A DNA stretch of 64,000 nt from Desulfopila inferna (GCF_016919005.1 NZ_JAFFQE010000004.1:418869-482868), one strand, 5' to 3'; counted from the first letter of the stretch, positions 9,098 to 18,767 are shown. The notes: a model not told the origin generated them from the letters alone. Numbers and translations: made by a program.

Positions 9098-9514
9098 CGT
9101 ATTTCTCCTATAATTAAATAATCAAACCCAGTTGAGCTGGATAAGTCCTTTGCTTTTTTTCGGAAGGTTTTCAGGTTCTTTTCTTCAAAAAACACAAGTA
9201 AACAAATTTCCTGAGAAACTGAAAGACTCACGTATTCTCGACTGTATAGATCAACAGTAAATGAATCATCATTCATTTTCTAAGTAGCATAGTCAAAGCT
9301 TTCTTGGCGATAAAGTCAAGAATAAAGATATGTCGAAGTCGTTCTGGCTGTGTTTTTTTGGACTTGTGGCATTTTTTCATTGCAGCCGAAGATGGGTTTA
9401 TTGCTTTAAAGAAAAGGTGGAAAAAATCGTTTTAATGAAGTTATGTATAATTCAACATGGGGATGCCTGAGAGGGGGTAGCTAATAATTCAGGAGGAATG
9501 GTTAAGGCATAGAT
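9098..9514. other. Gene-free divergent promoter region
   Basis: This 417-base gap separates the divergent carbonic anhydrase and response-regulator genes and must hold both promoters. No convincing ORF is present. At 9123-9145 there is a fragment (CCCAGTTGAGCTGGATAAG) matching, in reverse, the terminal palindrome of the modular repeats. At 9261-9276 a perfect palindrome, ATGAAT-CATC-ATTCAT, could be an operator. Just upstream of the regulator gene an AGGAGG (9491-9496) sits 18 bases from the ATG, which is unusually far. No clear -35/-10 pair could be assigned. Confidence 0.5.
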
Positions 9515-10180
9515 ATGGAATCGAGTGAAAGAAGATACACTGTTCTATTGGCGGATGACCATGTGCTGATACGCCATGGTATTAAAAATATCATTAAGAA
9601 GAACGAAAATCTTGAAGTGATCGGCGAGGTCAGTAATGGCGAAGAGCTTATGGAATTCCTGAAAACCGGCATTCCTGATCTTATCATACTTGATATTTCC
9701 ATGCCTAAAATCTCGGGGACCGAAGCTGTTTCGCAAGTAAAGAAAAAATATCCGCAGGTCAAGGTGTTGATGTTGACCATGCATAAAAACAAGCAATTTT
9801 TTTATCATGCAATGTCCAGCGGTGCCGATGGTTATCTGATGAAGGACGATTCGGACGAAGAGTTGCTGCTTGCCATCAATAAGGTGCAGAACGGTAAAAC
9901 CTACATTTCCCCGATCCTTTCCGATGATTTTGCCGCAGATGTGATCAGCGCCCATCGTAATCACCGGGCTACGCCCTTCCAGGGGTTGACCGCCAGAGAG
10001 TATGAAGTTCTGCAACTGGTAGTTGAAGGATATACCAGCAAGGATGTGGCGGAGAAGCTCTGTCTCAGTCCCCGCACTATTGATCACCACCGCTCCAAGC
10101 TGCTGAAAAAATTCAATCTGAGAAACAGTGCCGATCTGGTCAGTTTTGCCGTGCGCAACGGTTTTGTCAGGCCGGATTAG
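9515..10180 (+). CDS. NarL/FixJ-type response regulator
   Basis: A 221 aa two-component regulator. The receiver domain (about 8-125) has the acidic pair in LLADDH, the phospho-acceptor Asp60 in LIILDISMPKISG, and a conserved Lys in YLMKDD. The LuxR-type helix-turn-helix (about 155-215) contains LTAREYEVLQLVVEGYTSKD and a DNA-reading helix near LSPRTIDHH. No histidine kinase adjoins it, so it is an orphan here. It is divergent from the carbonic anhydrase-SulP pair and convergent with acs, with a strong hairpin between. The ATG at 9515 is the first in-frame start; an AGGAGG 18 bases upstream is poorly spaced, while AAGG at 9504 is better placed. Confidence 0.93.
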   Translation: MESSERRYTVLLADDHVLIRHGIKNIIKKNENLEVIGEVSNGEELMEFLKTGIPDLIILDISMPKISGTEAVSQVKKKYPQVKVLMLTMHKNKQFFYHAMSSGADGYLMKDDSDEELLLAINKVQNGKTYISPILSDDFAADVISAHRNHRATPFQGLTAREYEVLQLVVEGYTSKDVAEKLCLSPRTIDHHRSKLLKKFNLRNSADLVSFAVRNGFVRPD

Positions 10181-10187
10181 GAGTTCT

Positions 10188-10292
10188 GTAGACAGGATGT
10201 CTACTCTGCCATGAATCAACTTTGTAAATCGGACTTTGGCGTCATTGAATACCTTACCATCTGTTTTCTTTTTCAAGAAAACAGATGGTAAG
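10188..10292. terminator. Bidirectional terminator hairpin, repeat-like
   Basis: CTTACCATCTGTTTTCTT (10253-10270) and its perfect reverse complement (10275-10292) form an 18-bp stem with a four-base loop. T-rich arms make it usable on both strands, between the convergent regulator and acs genes. Its ACCTTAC...TTTTCTT layout resembles the first hairpin of the modular repeats, so it may be a diverged member. A second small palindrome, GTAGACA-GGA-TGTCTAC, lies at 10188-10204. Confidence 0.75.
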
Positions 10293-10331
10293 AGGACTTC
10301 GCAGGTTAGAAATTATTGCTTGAGTGAAATA

Positions 10332-12365
10332 TCAGGAAACCATCCGCTGGATCTCTTCTACTATCTCGGGATTGGCGAGAGTCATGACATTGCCGACATC
10401 GCCCTTATTGGAAATGGCGCCGAGCACCCTTCGCATAATTTTACCTGAGCGGGTTTTCGGCATATCGGGGACAATCCAGACATTTTTACATTTAGCGATC
10501 TTGCCTATCTGTGTGGTGATGGCGTCTGCTATCTTCTGGGCAACTTCTTCCGTGGCTTCATAGCCGGGCTTGAGGGAAACATACAACTCCGGTTCCTTGC
10601 CTTTGATTTCGTGATTGACCGGGACAACGGCCGCCTCTGCTACTTCAGGGACAGTGAGTGCTGCCGATTCTATTTCCTTGGTGCCAAGACGGTGACCGGA
10701 AACATTGATAACATCATCAATTCGGCCAAGGATACGGAAGTAGCCATCGGGTGATTCGACGGCGGCATCGCCGGTCAGATACGGCCAGTCGCGCCAATCC
10801 TTGCTATTCGGGTCTTTATTGTACCTGGCGAAATAGGTGTCGACAAAACGTTGCCTGTCGCCCCAGATGGTTTGGAAACAACCGGGCCAGGGGTTCTGGA
10901 TACAGATATTGCCGGCCTTTCCCGAACCTGGCGGAATGACCTGGCCTTCCTCGTCATAGATGATAGGATGAATACCCGGTACGCCGGGACCGGCGCTGCC
11001 CGGCTTCATCGGGGTGATACCGGGGACAGTGCTGCACAGGAATCCTCCTGTTTCGGTCTGCCAGTAGGTGTCGACAATGACGGCTTCGCCTTTGCCAACT
11101 TCCTTCTGATACCATTTCCATACTTCCGGCTCAATCGGTTCGCCAACTGTGGTCATATGCTTGAAATGATAGGTGTATTTAGCTGGCTCGTCGGGTCCGA
11201 CCTTGCGCAGGGCTCTGATTGCCGTTGGGGCGGTATGGAAGATATTGACATCCAGCTCCTGAGCGATTCGCCACGACCTGCCGGCATCCGGATAGGTGGG
11301 TACCCCTTCATAGATGACGGATGAGGCGCACAACGCCAGCGGTCCGTAGACAATAAAGGAATGACCGGTGATCCAGCCGATGTCGGCCATGCACCAGTAG
11401 ACATCCTCGGGATGGATGTCCTGTATGTATTTTGACATGGCGGTGACATAGGCGAGATACCCGCCGGTGCCGTGCTGACATCCTTTTGGTTTGCCGGTGG
11501 TGCCGCTGGTGTACATCAGAAACAGCGGGTCCTCGGAGAGCATCTTTTCCGGCTCGACCCTGGCCCCATAGAAATTTTTCAGTTCTTCGTTGACGATACA
11601 GTCACGTCCTTTTTGCAGTGCGGCATCGGATGACATCTTTCCGGGATAACGCTGCCAGATAAGAAGCTTGTCCACTTTCTGTCCTGAATTTTCGGCAAGT
11701 TTGCAGGCTTCGTCATCGACGGATTTGTGGTCGAGGAGTTTTCCAGCACGATAGTAGGCGTCCATGGTGATCAGAACCCTGGAATTAGAATCGACCACTC
11801 TGTCTGCGCAGGCGCTTGCGGAAAAGCCGCCGAAAACAACGGAATGTATGACTCCCAGACGGGCACAGGCCAGCATGGTGATGGGCAGTTCCGCTGACAT
11901 CGGCATATGAACAGTGACCCTGTCGCCACGTTTCAGCCCTGCATAATCACGCAGCAGAGCAGCAAATTCATTAACGCGGACATATAACTCCTGATAGGTT
12001 ATATGCTGAATGGCTTCCTCTTCCAGCTCAGGAACAAAATGGATAGCTGTCTTGTTTTTGTTCTTCTTCAGATGGCGGTCAATACAGTTGTAACTCGCAT
12101 TGATTTTGCCGCCTTTAAACCACTTCCAGCATGGTGCGTCGCTGGTGTCCAGAACCTCGTCCCAGTATTTGTACCAGGTCAACATCTCGGCGAATTCAGT
12201 ATAACAATCCGGGAAATTATCGAGACTGAATCTAGCGAAAATAGATTCGTCCGTGAGATTAGCCTGACCTATGAAGGTGGGAGAGGGAACGAAATAACCC
12301 TCTTCCTGCCAATGCACCGCAATTTCGGCCTCTGATGTTTCCATTACCTTTCTTTCATCACTCAT
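10332..12365 (-). CDS. acs: Acetyl-CoA synthetase (AMP-forming)
   Basis: A 677 aa enzyme that activates acetate to acetyl-CoA through acetyl-AMP, allowing acetate assimilation or scavenging. The adenylate-forming core motif MYTSGTTGKPKGCQHGTGGY is present, then DTYWQTETGGF, YLTGDAA, GRIDDVINVSGHRLGT, and the C-terminal TRSGKIMRR, whose lysine is the residue switched off by acetylation in Acs enzymes. Length is slightly above the usual 650. Its start is followed (divergently) about 800 bases away by an AcuC-type deacetylase and an AcuB-like protein, so reversible lysine acetylation of this enzyme is the likely control. Confidence 0.97.
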   Translation of the reverse strand: MSDERKVMETSEAEIAVHWQEEGYFVPSPTFIGQANLTDESIFARFSLDNFPDCYTEFAEMLTWYKYWDEVLDTSDAPCWKWFKGGKINASYNCIDRHLKKNKNKTAIHFVPELEEEAIQHITYQELYVRVNEFAALLRDYAGLKRGDRVTVHMPMSAELPITMLACARLGVIHSVVFGGFSASACADRVVDSNSRVLITMDAYYRAGKLLDHKSVDDEACKLAENSGQKVDKLLIWQRYPGKMSSDAALQKGRDCIVNEELKNFYGARVEPEKMLSEDPLFLMYTSGTTGKPKGCQHGTGGYLAYVTAMSKYIQDIHPEDVYWCMADIGWITGHSFIVYGPLALCASSVIYEGVPTYPDAGRSWRIAQELDVNIFHTAPTAIRALRKVGPDEPAKYTYHFKHMTTVGEPIEPEVWKWYQKEVGKGEAVIVDTYWQTETGGFLCSTVPGITPMKPGSAGPGVPGIHPIIYDEEGQVIPPGSGKAGNICIQNPWPGCFQTIWGDRQRFVDTYFARYNKDPNSKDWRDWPYLTGDAAVESPDGYFRILGRIDDVINVSGHRLGTKEIESAALTVPEVAEAAVVPVNHEIKGKEPELYVSLKPGYEATEEVAQKIADAITTQIGKIAKCKNVWIVPDMPKTRSGKIMRRVLGAISNKGDVGNVMTLANPEIVEEIQRMVS

Positions 12366-12488
12366 GCTTTCGCTCCTTTGAAGTATCTGGTTGACGAATG
12401 AAACTCCAATCCAATTCCCATTGGGCGCCGCTGCTCCTCCAAGGTAATTATCGGTTTTTGACTATACCGCAGAACTTGATGTACATGT

Positions 12489-12525
12489 TTTATGGCGTCG
12501 TAAATAGCCGGTTATGCCTAGCCAG
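12489..12525. repeat. CGTAAAAAGCC-type dispersed repeat, fragment
   Basis: TGGCGTCGTAAATAGCCGG followed by TTATGCCTAGCC matches both ends of the palindromic element at 31847-31954 (GGCGTCGTAAAAAGCCCG and TTACGCCTAGGC). It is a decayed copy. Confidence 0.45.
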
Positions 12526-13007
12526 TTATTCCGTGTTGCAGTTTTCTGATGGCCCATCGCTGTACCTGCTCCACATATCACCGAAGGCCTGTCAAGAAAT
12601 TATATCGAATTTATCTGGCCTGAGAATTTAGTGACAACTCTTTACGAGATCATCATGTTTGGTTTGTGGAAAGATCGAACTGCTCCTGATATACCTGATT
12701 TCTTATGACCTACCATAAAAGCAGTTATAATGCAATTAATTTTAAATTCAAATTCAGTAATATTGATGTAGGGTTACGGGAAAATGCTTGACATTCTGTC
12801 ACTGGTTGGTGGTAAGTATAGTTATTGGCATGATAATAGTTTCCATTTATGCTGTTTTGAATAATTTAGGTTCTATTGCACTAACTAACATAACCAGTGA
12901 ATGGTAAGGTAGAATTCTGGTAGAGTGCCTGCGGCGAGTGTACGTTTTTTCGGACCTGAGAATGTAGCTGTTTTTGCAAGTAGTTGAGTTAATACTGTGG
13001 GCTGTAA

Positions 13008-13053
13008 TAATTGTTTCCTTGTTTTTTGTGCAAGAATTTCCTAAAGCTTCTTA
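13008..13053. repeat. Degenerate modular hairpin repeat
   Basis: TTTCCTTG-TTTTTTGTG-CAAGAA, then CCTAAAGCTTCTTAA, follows the same order as the full copies (TTTTCTTG-loop-CAAGAAAA, then TCTAAAGATTCTTAT at 14871-14916). The long outer stem has decayed. Confidence 0.45.
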
Positions 13054-13181
13054 ATGGAGCTTAACGGCAGCATCATTATCAGACGCCTTCAGGATTTGAT
13101 GGTTGAGATCTGCAGCGGCGTAGATCGAACTCTTTGCGAGTCTGTCAGGATTTGAAAAGAACGATGAATAGTGGAGAATGC

Positions 13182-14135
13182 ATGATGAAAAGAACCGGTT
13201 TTGTGTATGATGAGAGGTACCTGATGCATACCACGTTTGAAGGGCACCCGGAGTCGCATTATCGGCTGGTTGCCATAGTCAACGGTCTTCGGGAAAGCGG
13301 TTTGCTGGAAAAGCTTCTGCCTATAGAGGCGGAGCCGGTGCATCAGCGGTGGATAGAAGCGGTTCATAATATCCGCTATATAGTACGCTTCGAGGAGGCC
13401 TGCTTGATGGGATTGCCGGACTTTGATCACCAGGACAACTCAATATGCCGTGAAACCTACGAGATTGCCTTGCTTGCCGTAGGCGGAGTGCTGCGAGCCG
13501 TAGATAAAATGATGGAAGGTCTCATCGATAACGCATTTTGTGCCGTCCGGCCGCCTGGGCATCATGCCGGGTACGACAGGGCTATGGGGTTCTGCTACTT
13601 CAACAATATTGCAATTGCCGCCAGATACCTGCAGCAGAAATGGGGTATTAAACGGGTAGGCGTTATTGATTTCGATGTTCATCATGGAAACGGTACACAG
13701 CAGATTTTTGAAGAAGATGATTCTGTATTTTATTACTCCATTCATGAACATCCATCATTTGCTTTTCCGGGAACGGGCAGAGAATTTGAGGAAGGTGTGG
13801 CAGCCGGAACCGGCTTTACTCTGAACACGCCTATTCTTCCCGGTAAAGGTGACATGGATTATCGCAAGAAACTGACAACGGAGATGGTGCCGGCCTTTAA
13901 AAAATTCAAGCCTGAGGTAATTCTCGTATCGGCCGGTTTTGATGCACACTCATCGGATCTGATGTCCGGTATCAATCTTACTGCGGAAGGATATAAATTT
14001 ATAAGTAAGACAATTGTCAACCTGGCCAAACGATATGCCGACGGCCGGCTTATTTCGATCCTTGAAGGCGGCTATAACCTGGAAGTACTGCCTCTGCTGG
14101 TAGCCGATCATATAAAAATTCTGGCAGAACTGTAA
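13182..14135 (+). CDS. acuC: AcuC-like histone deacetylase-family enzyme
   Basis: A 317 aa zinc-dependent deacetylase of the HDAC/AcuC class. Bacterial AcuC removes acetyl groups from the active-site lysine of acetyl-CoA synthetase. Catalytic features are visible: GHPES near residue 21, RPPGHHAG (His127-His128), VIDFDVHHGNGTQ (zinc ligands Asp165 and His167), SAGFDAH (third ligand) and LEGGYN. The frame opens upstream (TTG at 13134, ATG at 13164), but the ATG at 13182 has GGAG five bases before it and gives the standard MKRTGFVYDERY N-terminus. It is followed 35 bases later by an AcuB-like gene and is divergent from acs, which supports a role in controlling Acs. Confidence 0.92.
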   Translation: MMKRTGFVYDERYLMHTTFEGHPESHYRLVAIVNGLRESGLLEKLLPIEAEPVHQRWIEAVHNIRYIVRFEEACLMGLPDFDHQDNSICRETYEIALLAVGGVLRAVDKMMEGLIDNAFCAVRPPGHHAGYDRAMGFCYFNNIAIAARYLQQKWGIKRVGVIDFDVHHGNGTQQIFEEDDSVFYYSIHEHPSFAFPGTGREFEEGVAAGTGFTLNTPILPGKGDMDYRKKLTTEMVPAFKKFKPEVILVSAGFDAHSSDLMSGINLTAEGYKFISKTIVNLAKRYADGRLISILEGGYNLEVLPLLVADHIKILAEL

Positions 14136-14170
14136 TCTGTCATCATCACCTACTTGGGAAAGGGGGACAT

Positions 14171-14857
14171 ATGTTTGTAAGTGAAAGCATGGCCAAGGAT
14201 CTGATAACCGTTACACCTGAAATTACCCTGGCGGCAGCTAAAGCATTGATGGAAAAGAAAAATATACGTCATCTTCCGGTAGTGGACGACCAGGGCAAGC
14301 TCCTGGGAATCGTCACCGACAGGGACATGCGGGATGCTCAGCCCTCAACACTGCTGGCCAAAGAGGATTATAGTCGAACCTACCAGAAGGTAATGCAGCA
14401 TCGGGTTGCAGATATCATGATTAAAAACCCTCTGACCATCTCTCCGTTTTATACCCTGCAGGACACTCTTCTGGTAATGGGGAAGAAAAAAGTTGGCGCC
14501 CTGCCGGTCATCGATGAAGATGGGTACCTGAAGGGCATCATGTCAACACGAGATCTGCTCAGGGCTTTTGTTAATATAATGGGCATCGGGGAGCCGGGGA
14601 CGCTGTTGTGTATCTTGGTGAAAGAGGAACCGGGTCAGATGAAAAAGATAGTAGATATCGTTACCGAAGAGAATGTTTCCCTGGGCAGTGTTCTGGTGGC
14701 CCGATACTGGGATAAGGAAAAACGAGCGGTTTTTCCTTATTTAATGACGGTCAACGTTGTAAAAATTAAAGAAAAACTTGTGGCTCAAGGCTTTGAGCTG
14801 ATCGATCCGATGTCCTGGTATCTTGATCAACTCCCAAAAAGAGAAGGTAGCGATTAG
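14171..14857 (+). CDS. acuB: AcuB-like tandem CBS and ACT-domain protein
   Basis: A 228 aa protein with two CBS domains (about 4-60 with NIRHLPVVDDQGKLLGIVTD, and 78-135 with VGALPVIDEDGYLKGIMSTR) followed by an ACT-like segment (about 140-215, GTLLCILVKEEPGQMKKIVD). This CBS-CBS-ACT order is that of AcuB from the Bacillus acetoin/acetyl-CoA-synthetase control operon, whose biochemical role is not well defined; CBS pairs usually sense adenine nucleotides. The good Shine-Dalgarno AAGGGGG precedes the ATG. Co-directional with and just after the deacetylase gene; no acuA acetyltransferase is seen nearby. Confidence 0.85.
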   Translation: MFVSESMAKDLITVTPEITLAAAKALMEKKNIRHLPVVDDQGKLLGIVTDRDMRDAQPSTLLAKEDYSRTYQKVMQHRVADIMIKNPLTISPFYTLQDTLLVMGKKKVGALPVIDEDGYLKGIMSTRDLLRAFVNIMGIGEPGTLLCILVKEEPGQMKKIVDIVTEENVSLGSVLVARYWDKEKRAVFPYLMTVNVVKIKEKLVAQGFELIDPMSWYLDQLPKREGSD

Positions 14858-14963
14858 TACCTCACAGATTATTTTCTTGTTTTTTGGCAAGAAAATAATC
14901 TGTCTAAAGATTCTTATACCCCCAAGTGGGTACTTGTAAAGAGTCCGGCTCAGCTGGATTAAT
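14856..14963. repeat. Modular hairpin repeat, full copy (convergent terminator position)
   Basis: This is the cleanest copy of the family. In order: AGTACCTC, a perfect 16-bp hairpin ACAGATTATTTTCTTG / CAAGAAAATAATCTGT (14864-14879 and 14888-14903), the linker CTAAAGATTCTTA, a small hairpin TACCCCCAAGTGGGTA, the linker CTTGTAAAGAGTCC, and a GGCTCAGCTGG palindrome. It fills the convergent gap between the acuB-like gene and lgt and probably works as a bidirectional terminator there. Confidence 0.85.
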
Positions 14964-14968
14964 GCCAC

Positions 14969-15760
14969 TCATCTGCCTTTTCTGTACCACCAAATGAGAA
15001 AACCACCTGCAATCATGGCGCTGGAGAGGATTTGTCCCATGGTCAAAGAACCGAGCAGATAGCCAACCTGCGGATCCGGTTCCCGGAAAAATTCAATGCA
15101 GAAGCGGAAGAAGCCGTAACCGCCAAGGAACAGCGCCAGTAGGAAGCCGTGGGCCCACCTGTGGCTGTTGGCGCTGAGGGGTTTATTGCGCAGTGTCCAG
15201 AGCAGCACGAAGAGAACAATTCCCTCAAGAAATGCTTCATAGAGCTGGGAGGGATGTCGCGGCAAAGGTCCGCCGCCGGGGAATACCATACCCCAAGGTA
15301 GATCGGTCACCCTGCCGTAGAGTTCTCCGTTTATGAAATTGCCGATCCTGCCCAGCCCGAGACCAATGGGGATGGTCACCACGTAGATGTCGGCCGTTTT
15401 CCAGAAATTGAGATGTGTGACCCGGCAGAAAATCCAGCCGGCCAGTATCAAGGCGATGACGGCGCCGTGAAATGACATGCCACCATGCCAGGTTGCCACT
15501 ATTTCCAGGGGATTCCTGAGATAATAGGGGAGATTGTAGAAAAGGACATAACCTAATCTCCCTCCCAGGACAACGCTGAGTATCAGGACAAAATTGAGGT
15601 TTTCGAAGTGCCGGGCCAGTGCAGTGTTGTTGGTTTCCTTTATCTGCTTTTTAACGAGAAAATAACATGCTGCAAAGCCCAGCACGTACATTAGTCCATA
15701 CCAGCGAACCTGCAGAGGTCCCAGGCTGAATAAGACCGGATCGATTTCTGGAAAATTCAT
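14969..15760 (-). CDS. lgt: Prolipoprotein diacylglyceryl transferase
   Basis: Lgt moves a diacylglyceryl group from phosphatidylglycerol to the lipobox cysteine of prolipoproteins, the first step of lipoprotein maturation. The 263 aa inner-membrane protein has about seven hydrophobic segments, the N-terminal VRWYGLMYVLGFA, the HGGMSFHGAV block with the essential His, and the Lgt signature GRIGNFINGELYGR. RHPSQLYEA follows, as expected. The ATG at 15760 has GAGGT and AGGA upstream, inside the end of mnmG, which lies six bases upstream on the same strand; the two are probably co-translated. Confidence 0.97.
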   Translation of the reverse strand: MNFPEIDPVLFSLGPLQVRWYGLMYVLGFAACYFLVKKQIKETNNTALARHFENLNFVLILSVVLGGRLGYVLFYNLPYYLRNPLEIVATWHGGMSFHGAVIALILAGWIFCRVTHLNFWKTADIYVVTIPIGLGLGRIGNFINGELYGRVTDLPWGMVFPGGGPLPRHPSQLYEAFLEGIVLFVLLWTLRNKPLSANSHRWAHGFLLALFLGGYGFFRFCIEFFREPDPQVGYLLGSLTMGQILSSAMIAGGFLIWWYRKGR

Positions 15761-15766
15761 GTCCTG

Positions 15767-17647
15767 CTACCTCTTTCGAAGATGAACCTGGAGAATTGAA
15801 ATCGCCGCGGGAGTAATTCCCGAGATCCTCGAAGCCTGCCCCAGCGAAAGCGGACGGACACTGGAGAGTTTTTCCACCACCTCGGCGGAGAGTCCTGACA
15901 TCTTGGAATAGTCAAGCTCGTCCGGCAGCGTCAACTCCTCCATTTTTTTGAATCTGTCTACCTGCTCCTGCTGGCGGTCGATATATCCCTTGAATTTGAT
16001 CTGCAGCTGAATCTCCGCTCCCACTTCCGAATCATCAAGGCTCTTGAGGGTGCTCCTGATCTCCTCGTCAAGCGGAAGTTTCTGCAGGTGTGCAATGGTT
16101 AATTCCGGTCTCCTGAGGATATCAGCCAGTGAGCTCTTCTGCTTCATCCTGGCGCTTCCCAGAGATTCCAGGGCGTCGCTGATAATGCCGGATGGTCGGA
16201 CATGGGTGTTATAGAGAAACTCTACGCCGGCGTCTATACCGCTTTTCTTTTCAATAAAGAGGCGGTAGGCCTCATCGCTGAGCAGGCCTACATTGTGACC
16301 GATCCGACACAACCGGGTATCGGCGTTGTCCTCGCGGAGGAGGAGACGGTACTCCGCTCTGGAGGTAAACAACCGGTAAGGTTCCTTGGTTCCCCTGGTG
16401 ACCAGGTCGTCGATCAGTACCCCGATGTAGGCTTGCGATCGGTCAAGAATGAGGGGGGCTATGTCTCGAACATAATGCACGCTGTTGATTCCCGCCATGA
16501 TTCCCTGAGCGGCGGCTTCTTCATATCCGGAGGTGCCATTGATCTGTCCGGCAAGAAAGAGCCCTTGATAGCGCTTGGTGGCCAGCGATGGATGCAGCTC
16601 GAGTGGATCGACATAGTCGTATTCAATGGCATAACCGGGCCGGATAATGCGAGCATTTTCCAGACCTTTAATGCTTTGCAGCATAGCTATCTGAGTATGC
16701 AGCGGCAGCGAAGTGGGCAGCCCGTTGGGATAGACCTCGACGGTATCGAGTCCCTCCGGTTCGAGAAATATCTGGTGCCGATCCTTTTCGGGAAAGCGCA
16801 TCACCTTGTCTTCGATGGAAGGGCAGTATCTGGCTCCGATTCCCTCTATGATTCCCGAATACATAGGAGACTGGTCGATCCCCCGGCGAATAATCTCGTG
16901 GGTTGTACTGTTGGTGTAGGTAATATGGCAGGGTCTCTGCTCCAGCGTATAGGGCAAGCCCCGGGCGGCAAAGGAGAAATGGGCCGGTGGTTCATCGCTG
17001 TATTGGGGTTCGAGTTCAGAATAATCGATGCTGTTGGCGTCGATTCTGGGGACGGTGCCGGTTTTCATCCGGCCCATGGCAAAACCTGCCTGGTGGAACC
17101 ATTCCGCCAGTTTCAGGGAGGGTGAGTCACCCAGGCGGCCGGCTGGAAAATTTTTAAGGCCGATATGAATGAGGCCGTTGAGAAAGGTCCCGGTTGCCAC
17201 TATGACCGCCCGTGATCTGATTTTCTGATCCAGGGCGGTGATGATACCGGCAACCTTACCGTCTTCGATGAGAATTGAATCCACCGCTGTCTGGATTATG
17301 GTGAGATTTTTCTGATTTTCCAGAACCTTCTTCATGCGGATCCGGTAGTACAGGCGATCTGCCTGTGCCCGCGAGGAGCGTACCGCCGGACCTTTACTGG
17401 TATTGAGCCTGCGAAACTGGATGGAGGTGGCGTCGATGTTTTTGGCCATCTCTCCGCCCAGCGCGTCAATTTCGCGGACCAGGTGACCTTTGGCAAGTCC
17501 GCCGATTGCCGGGTTGCATGACATGGCGCCGATAGTGTCGGCGTTGATGACGGCGATTAGGGTTTTGCATCCCATTCTGGCGGCGGCAAGAGCGGCTTCA
17601 CAGCCGGCATGACCGGCGCCGATTACTACTATATCATATTCATTCAT
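15767..17647 (-). CDS. mnmG: tRNA uridine 5-carboxymethylaminomethyl modification enzyme MnmG (GidA)
   Basis: MnmG, with MnmE, installs the cmnm5 group on wobble uridine 34 of several tRNAs using FAD and NADH. The 626 aa length is normal. The N-terminal FAD-binding fold reads [20 protein letters not shown]; other family blocks are [19 protein letters not shown], the [12 protein letters not shown] block, and [12 protein letters not shown]. The C-terminal helical domain ends in [16 protein letters not shown]. Its partner mnmE is at 36746, about 19 kb away, rather than adjacent. The lgt gene follows closely in the same direction. Confidence 0.97.
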   Translation of the reverse strand: MNEYDIVVIGAGHAGCEAALAAARMGCKTLIAVINADTIGAMSCNPAIGGLAKGHLVREIDALGGEMAKNIDATSIQFRRLNTSKGPAVRSSRAQADRLYYRIRMKKVLENQKNLTIIQTAVDSILIEDGKVAGIITALDQKIRSRAVIVATGTFLNGLIHIGLKNFPAGRLGDSPSLKLAEWFHQAGFAMGRMKTGTVPRIDANSIDYSELEPQYSDEPPAHFSFAARGLPYTLEQRPCHITYTNSTTHEIIRRGIDQSPMYSGIIEGIGARYCPSIEDKVMRFPEKDRHQIFLEPEGLDTVEVYPNGLPTSLPLHTQIAMLQSIKGLENARIIRPGYAIEYDYVDPLELHPSLATKRYQGLFLAGQINGTSGYEEAAAQGIMAGINSVHYVRDIAPLILDRSQAYIGVLIDDLVTRGTKEPYRLFTSRAEYRLLLREDNADTRLCRIGHNVGLLSDEAYRLFIEKKSGIDAGVEFLYNTHVRPSGIISDALESLGSARMKQKSSLADILRRPELTIAHLQKLPLDEEIRSTLKSLDDSEVGAEIQLQIKFKGYIDRQQEQVDRFKKMEELTLPDELDYSKMSGLSAEVVEKLSSVRPLSLGQASRISGITPAAISILQVHLRKR

Positions 17648-17879
17648 GTGTCTTCTGTTATTCTAATTTAAAACATTACCGGCAGATGTCGTATCAGCAG
17701 ATAACGAATTATATATAAAATTGGTGATGGTGAAGGAAATCGGTATTATAATCAAAAAGCATGTATTAATGTTAGTATTTTTGAATCAGCTCTGGTCAGG
17801 AAATAGTTGCTAAACCCTCCCCACTGTCTGTTTATTTCTTCACTGGTTAAAACTTTAAACGTACATGAAGGAGTTTCAT

Positions 17880-18713
17880 ATGTCTATTATTACTATTTCA
17901 AGAGGGTCGTATAGTCGAGGCAAGGAAGTGGCCGAAAAACTGGCGGCAAAACTTAACTATGAATGTGTTTCGCGGGATATCCTTCTCGAGGCATGCGCGG
18001 AATTCAATATTCCGGAGATTAAGCTTATCCGTGCTCTACACGATGCTCCTTCCGTACTTGAAAGATTCAAAAACGGCAAAGAGCGCTATTTAAGTTATCA
18101 TCGTTACGCTCTGCTAAAACATGTCAAAAAAGATAATGTCATCTATCATGGACTTGCCGGACAATACATCCTCAAGGATATTCCTCACGTCCTTAAAGTG
18201 CGCATTATCGCCGATATTGATGATCGTGTCCGTGAAGAAATGAAACGGGAGAACATCTCTGCGGAAAAAGCGCTCTACATATTAAAAAAAGATGATGAGG
18301 AGCGTCGCAAATGGGGGCTCCAGGTTTACGGCACCGATACCTGGGACAGCAGACTATACGATATGGTGCTGCGCATCAATACCCTCACTGTCGATGACGC
18401 CGTACAGATACTCTATGAAACGGTGCAGAAACCGATTTTCCAGCTGACACCTGAATCACAAGAAACACTTGGTAATATGGAGAAAGCTGCAAAAATTCAT
18501 GCTATGCTGGTTGATCTGTCTCCCCGCAATAAGGTCGAGGTGGCCAATGGCACAGCCTATATCAACAACGTGGGTGAGGATCTCAAAAGCGACTCGTCTC
18601 TGCGGGAGTCTATTGAAAAACAGATCTTAGAAGTTGAGGGAATCACTTCAATTAAAATTGCGGAGCCGTTAACCTCGAAATCAACCTACATAAATCCATA
18701 CCACAATATTTGA
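17880..18713 (+). CDS. Cytidylate-kinase-like protein with C-terminal BON-like segment
   Basis: A 277 aa protein of the cytidylate-kinase-like family (Pfam PF13189 type). The N-terminus ITISRGSYSRGKEVAEKLA is a P-loop-like segment in which the usual GxxxxGK is altered to SRGSYSRGKEV, as in the family. The middle region has VIYHGLAGQYILKDIPHVLKVRI, and the last ~60 residues (KVEVANGTAYINNVGE) resemble a BON-type fold. AAGGAG precedes the ATG at 17880 by six bases; an ATG at 17865 overlaps that ribosome site and is less likely. The function is unknown; true CMP kinase activity should not be assumed. Confidence 0.75.
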   Translation: MSIITISRGSYSRGKEVAEKLAAKLNYECVSRDILLEACAEFNIPEIKLIRALHDAPSVLERFKNGKERYLSYHRYALLKHVKKDNVIYHGLAGQYILKDIPHVLKVRIIADIDDRVREEMKRENISAEKALYILKKDDEERRKWGLQVYGTDTWDSRLYDMVLRINTLTVDDAVQILYETVQKPIFQLTPESQETLGNMEKAAKIHAMLVDLSPRNKVEVANGTAYINNVGEDLKSDSSLRESIEKQILEVEGITSIKIAEPLTSKSTYINPYHNI

Positions 18714-18735
18714 CGGTGCTGTGATATTTTCTGCT

Positions 18736-18767
18736 GCCGTTATTCCAGAAAATCCCGGAATAACGGC
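18736..18767 (+). terminator. Hairpin after the cytidylate-kinase-like gene
   Basis: GCCGTTATTCC (18736-18746) pairs perfectly with GGAATAACGGC (18757-18767) around a ten-base loop, 22 bases after the stop codon. No T-run follows, so it may be a weak or Rho-assisted terminator, or a stability hairpin. Confidence 0.5.

Larger units (their letters stand above)
12366..13181. other. Long gene-free region between acs and acuC-like gene
   Basis: No credible gene is seen in these 816 AT-rich bases; the one longer open frame (12398-12631) has no family resemblance and poor coding character. The region holds a fragment of the second repeat family (12489-12525, GGCGTCGTAAATAGCCGG), a degenerate modular repeat (13008-13053), and a possible sigma-54 site at 12918-12933 (TGG-N8-CTGC, correct -24/-12 spacing but weak match) about 240 bases before acuC. 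A TTGACA at about 12788 has no well-spaced -10. Confidence 0.5.

Noticed and set aside
12398..12631. 77-codon open frame in the acs-acuC gap
   Set aside because: No ribosome site, no recognisable domain, and it overlaps a fragment of a dispersed repeat.
16202..17125. 307-codon plus-strand open frame
   Set aside because: Antisense to mnmG; no recognisable domain.
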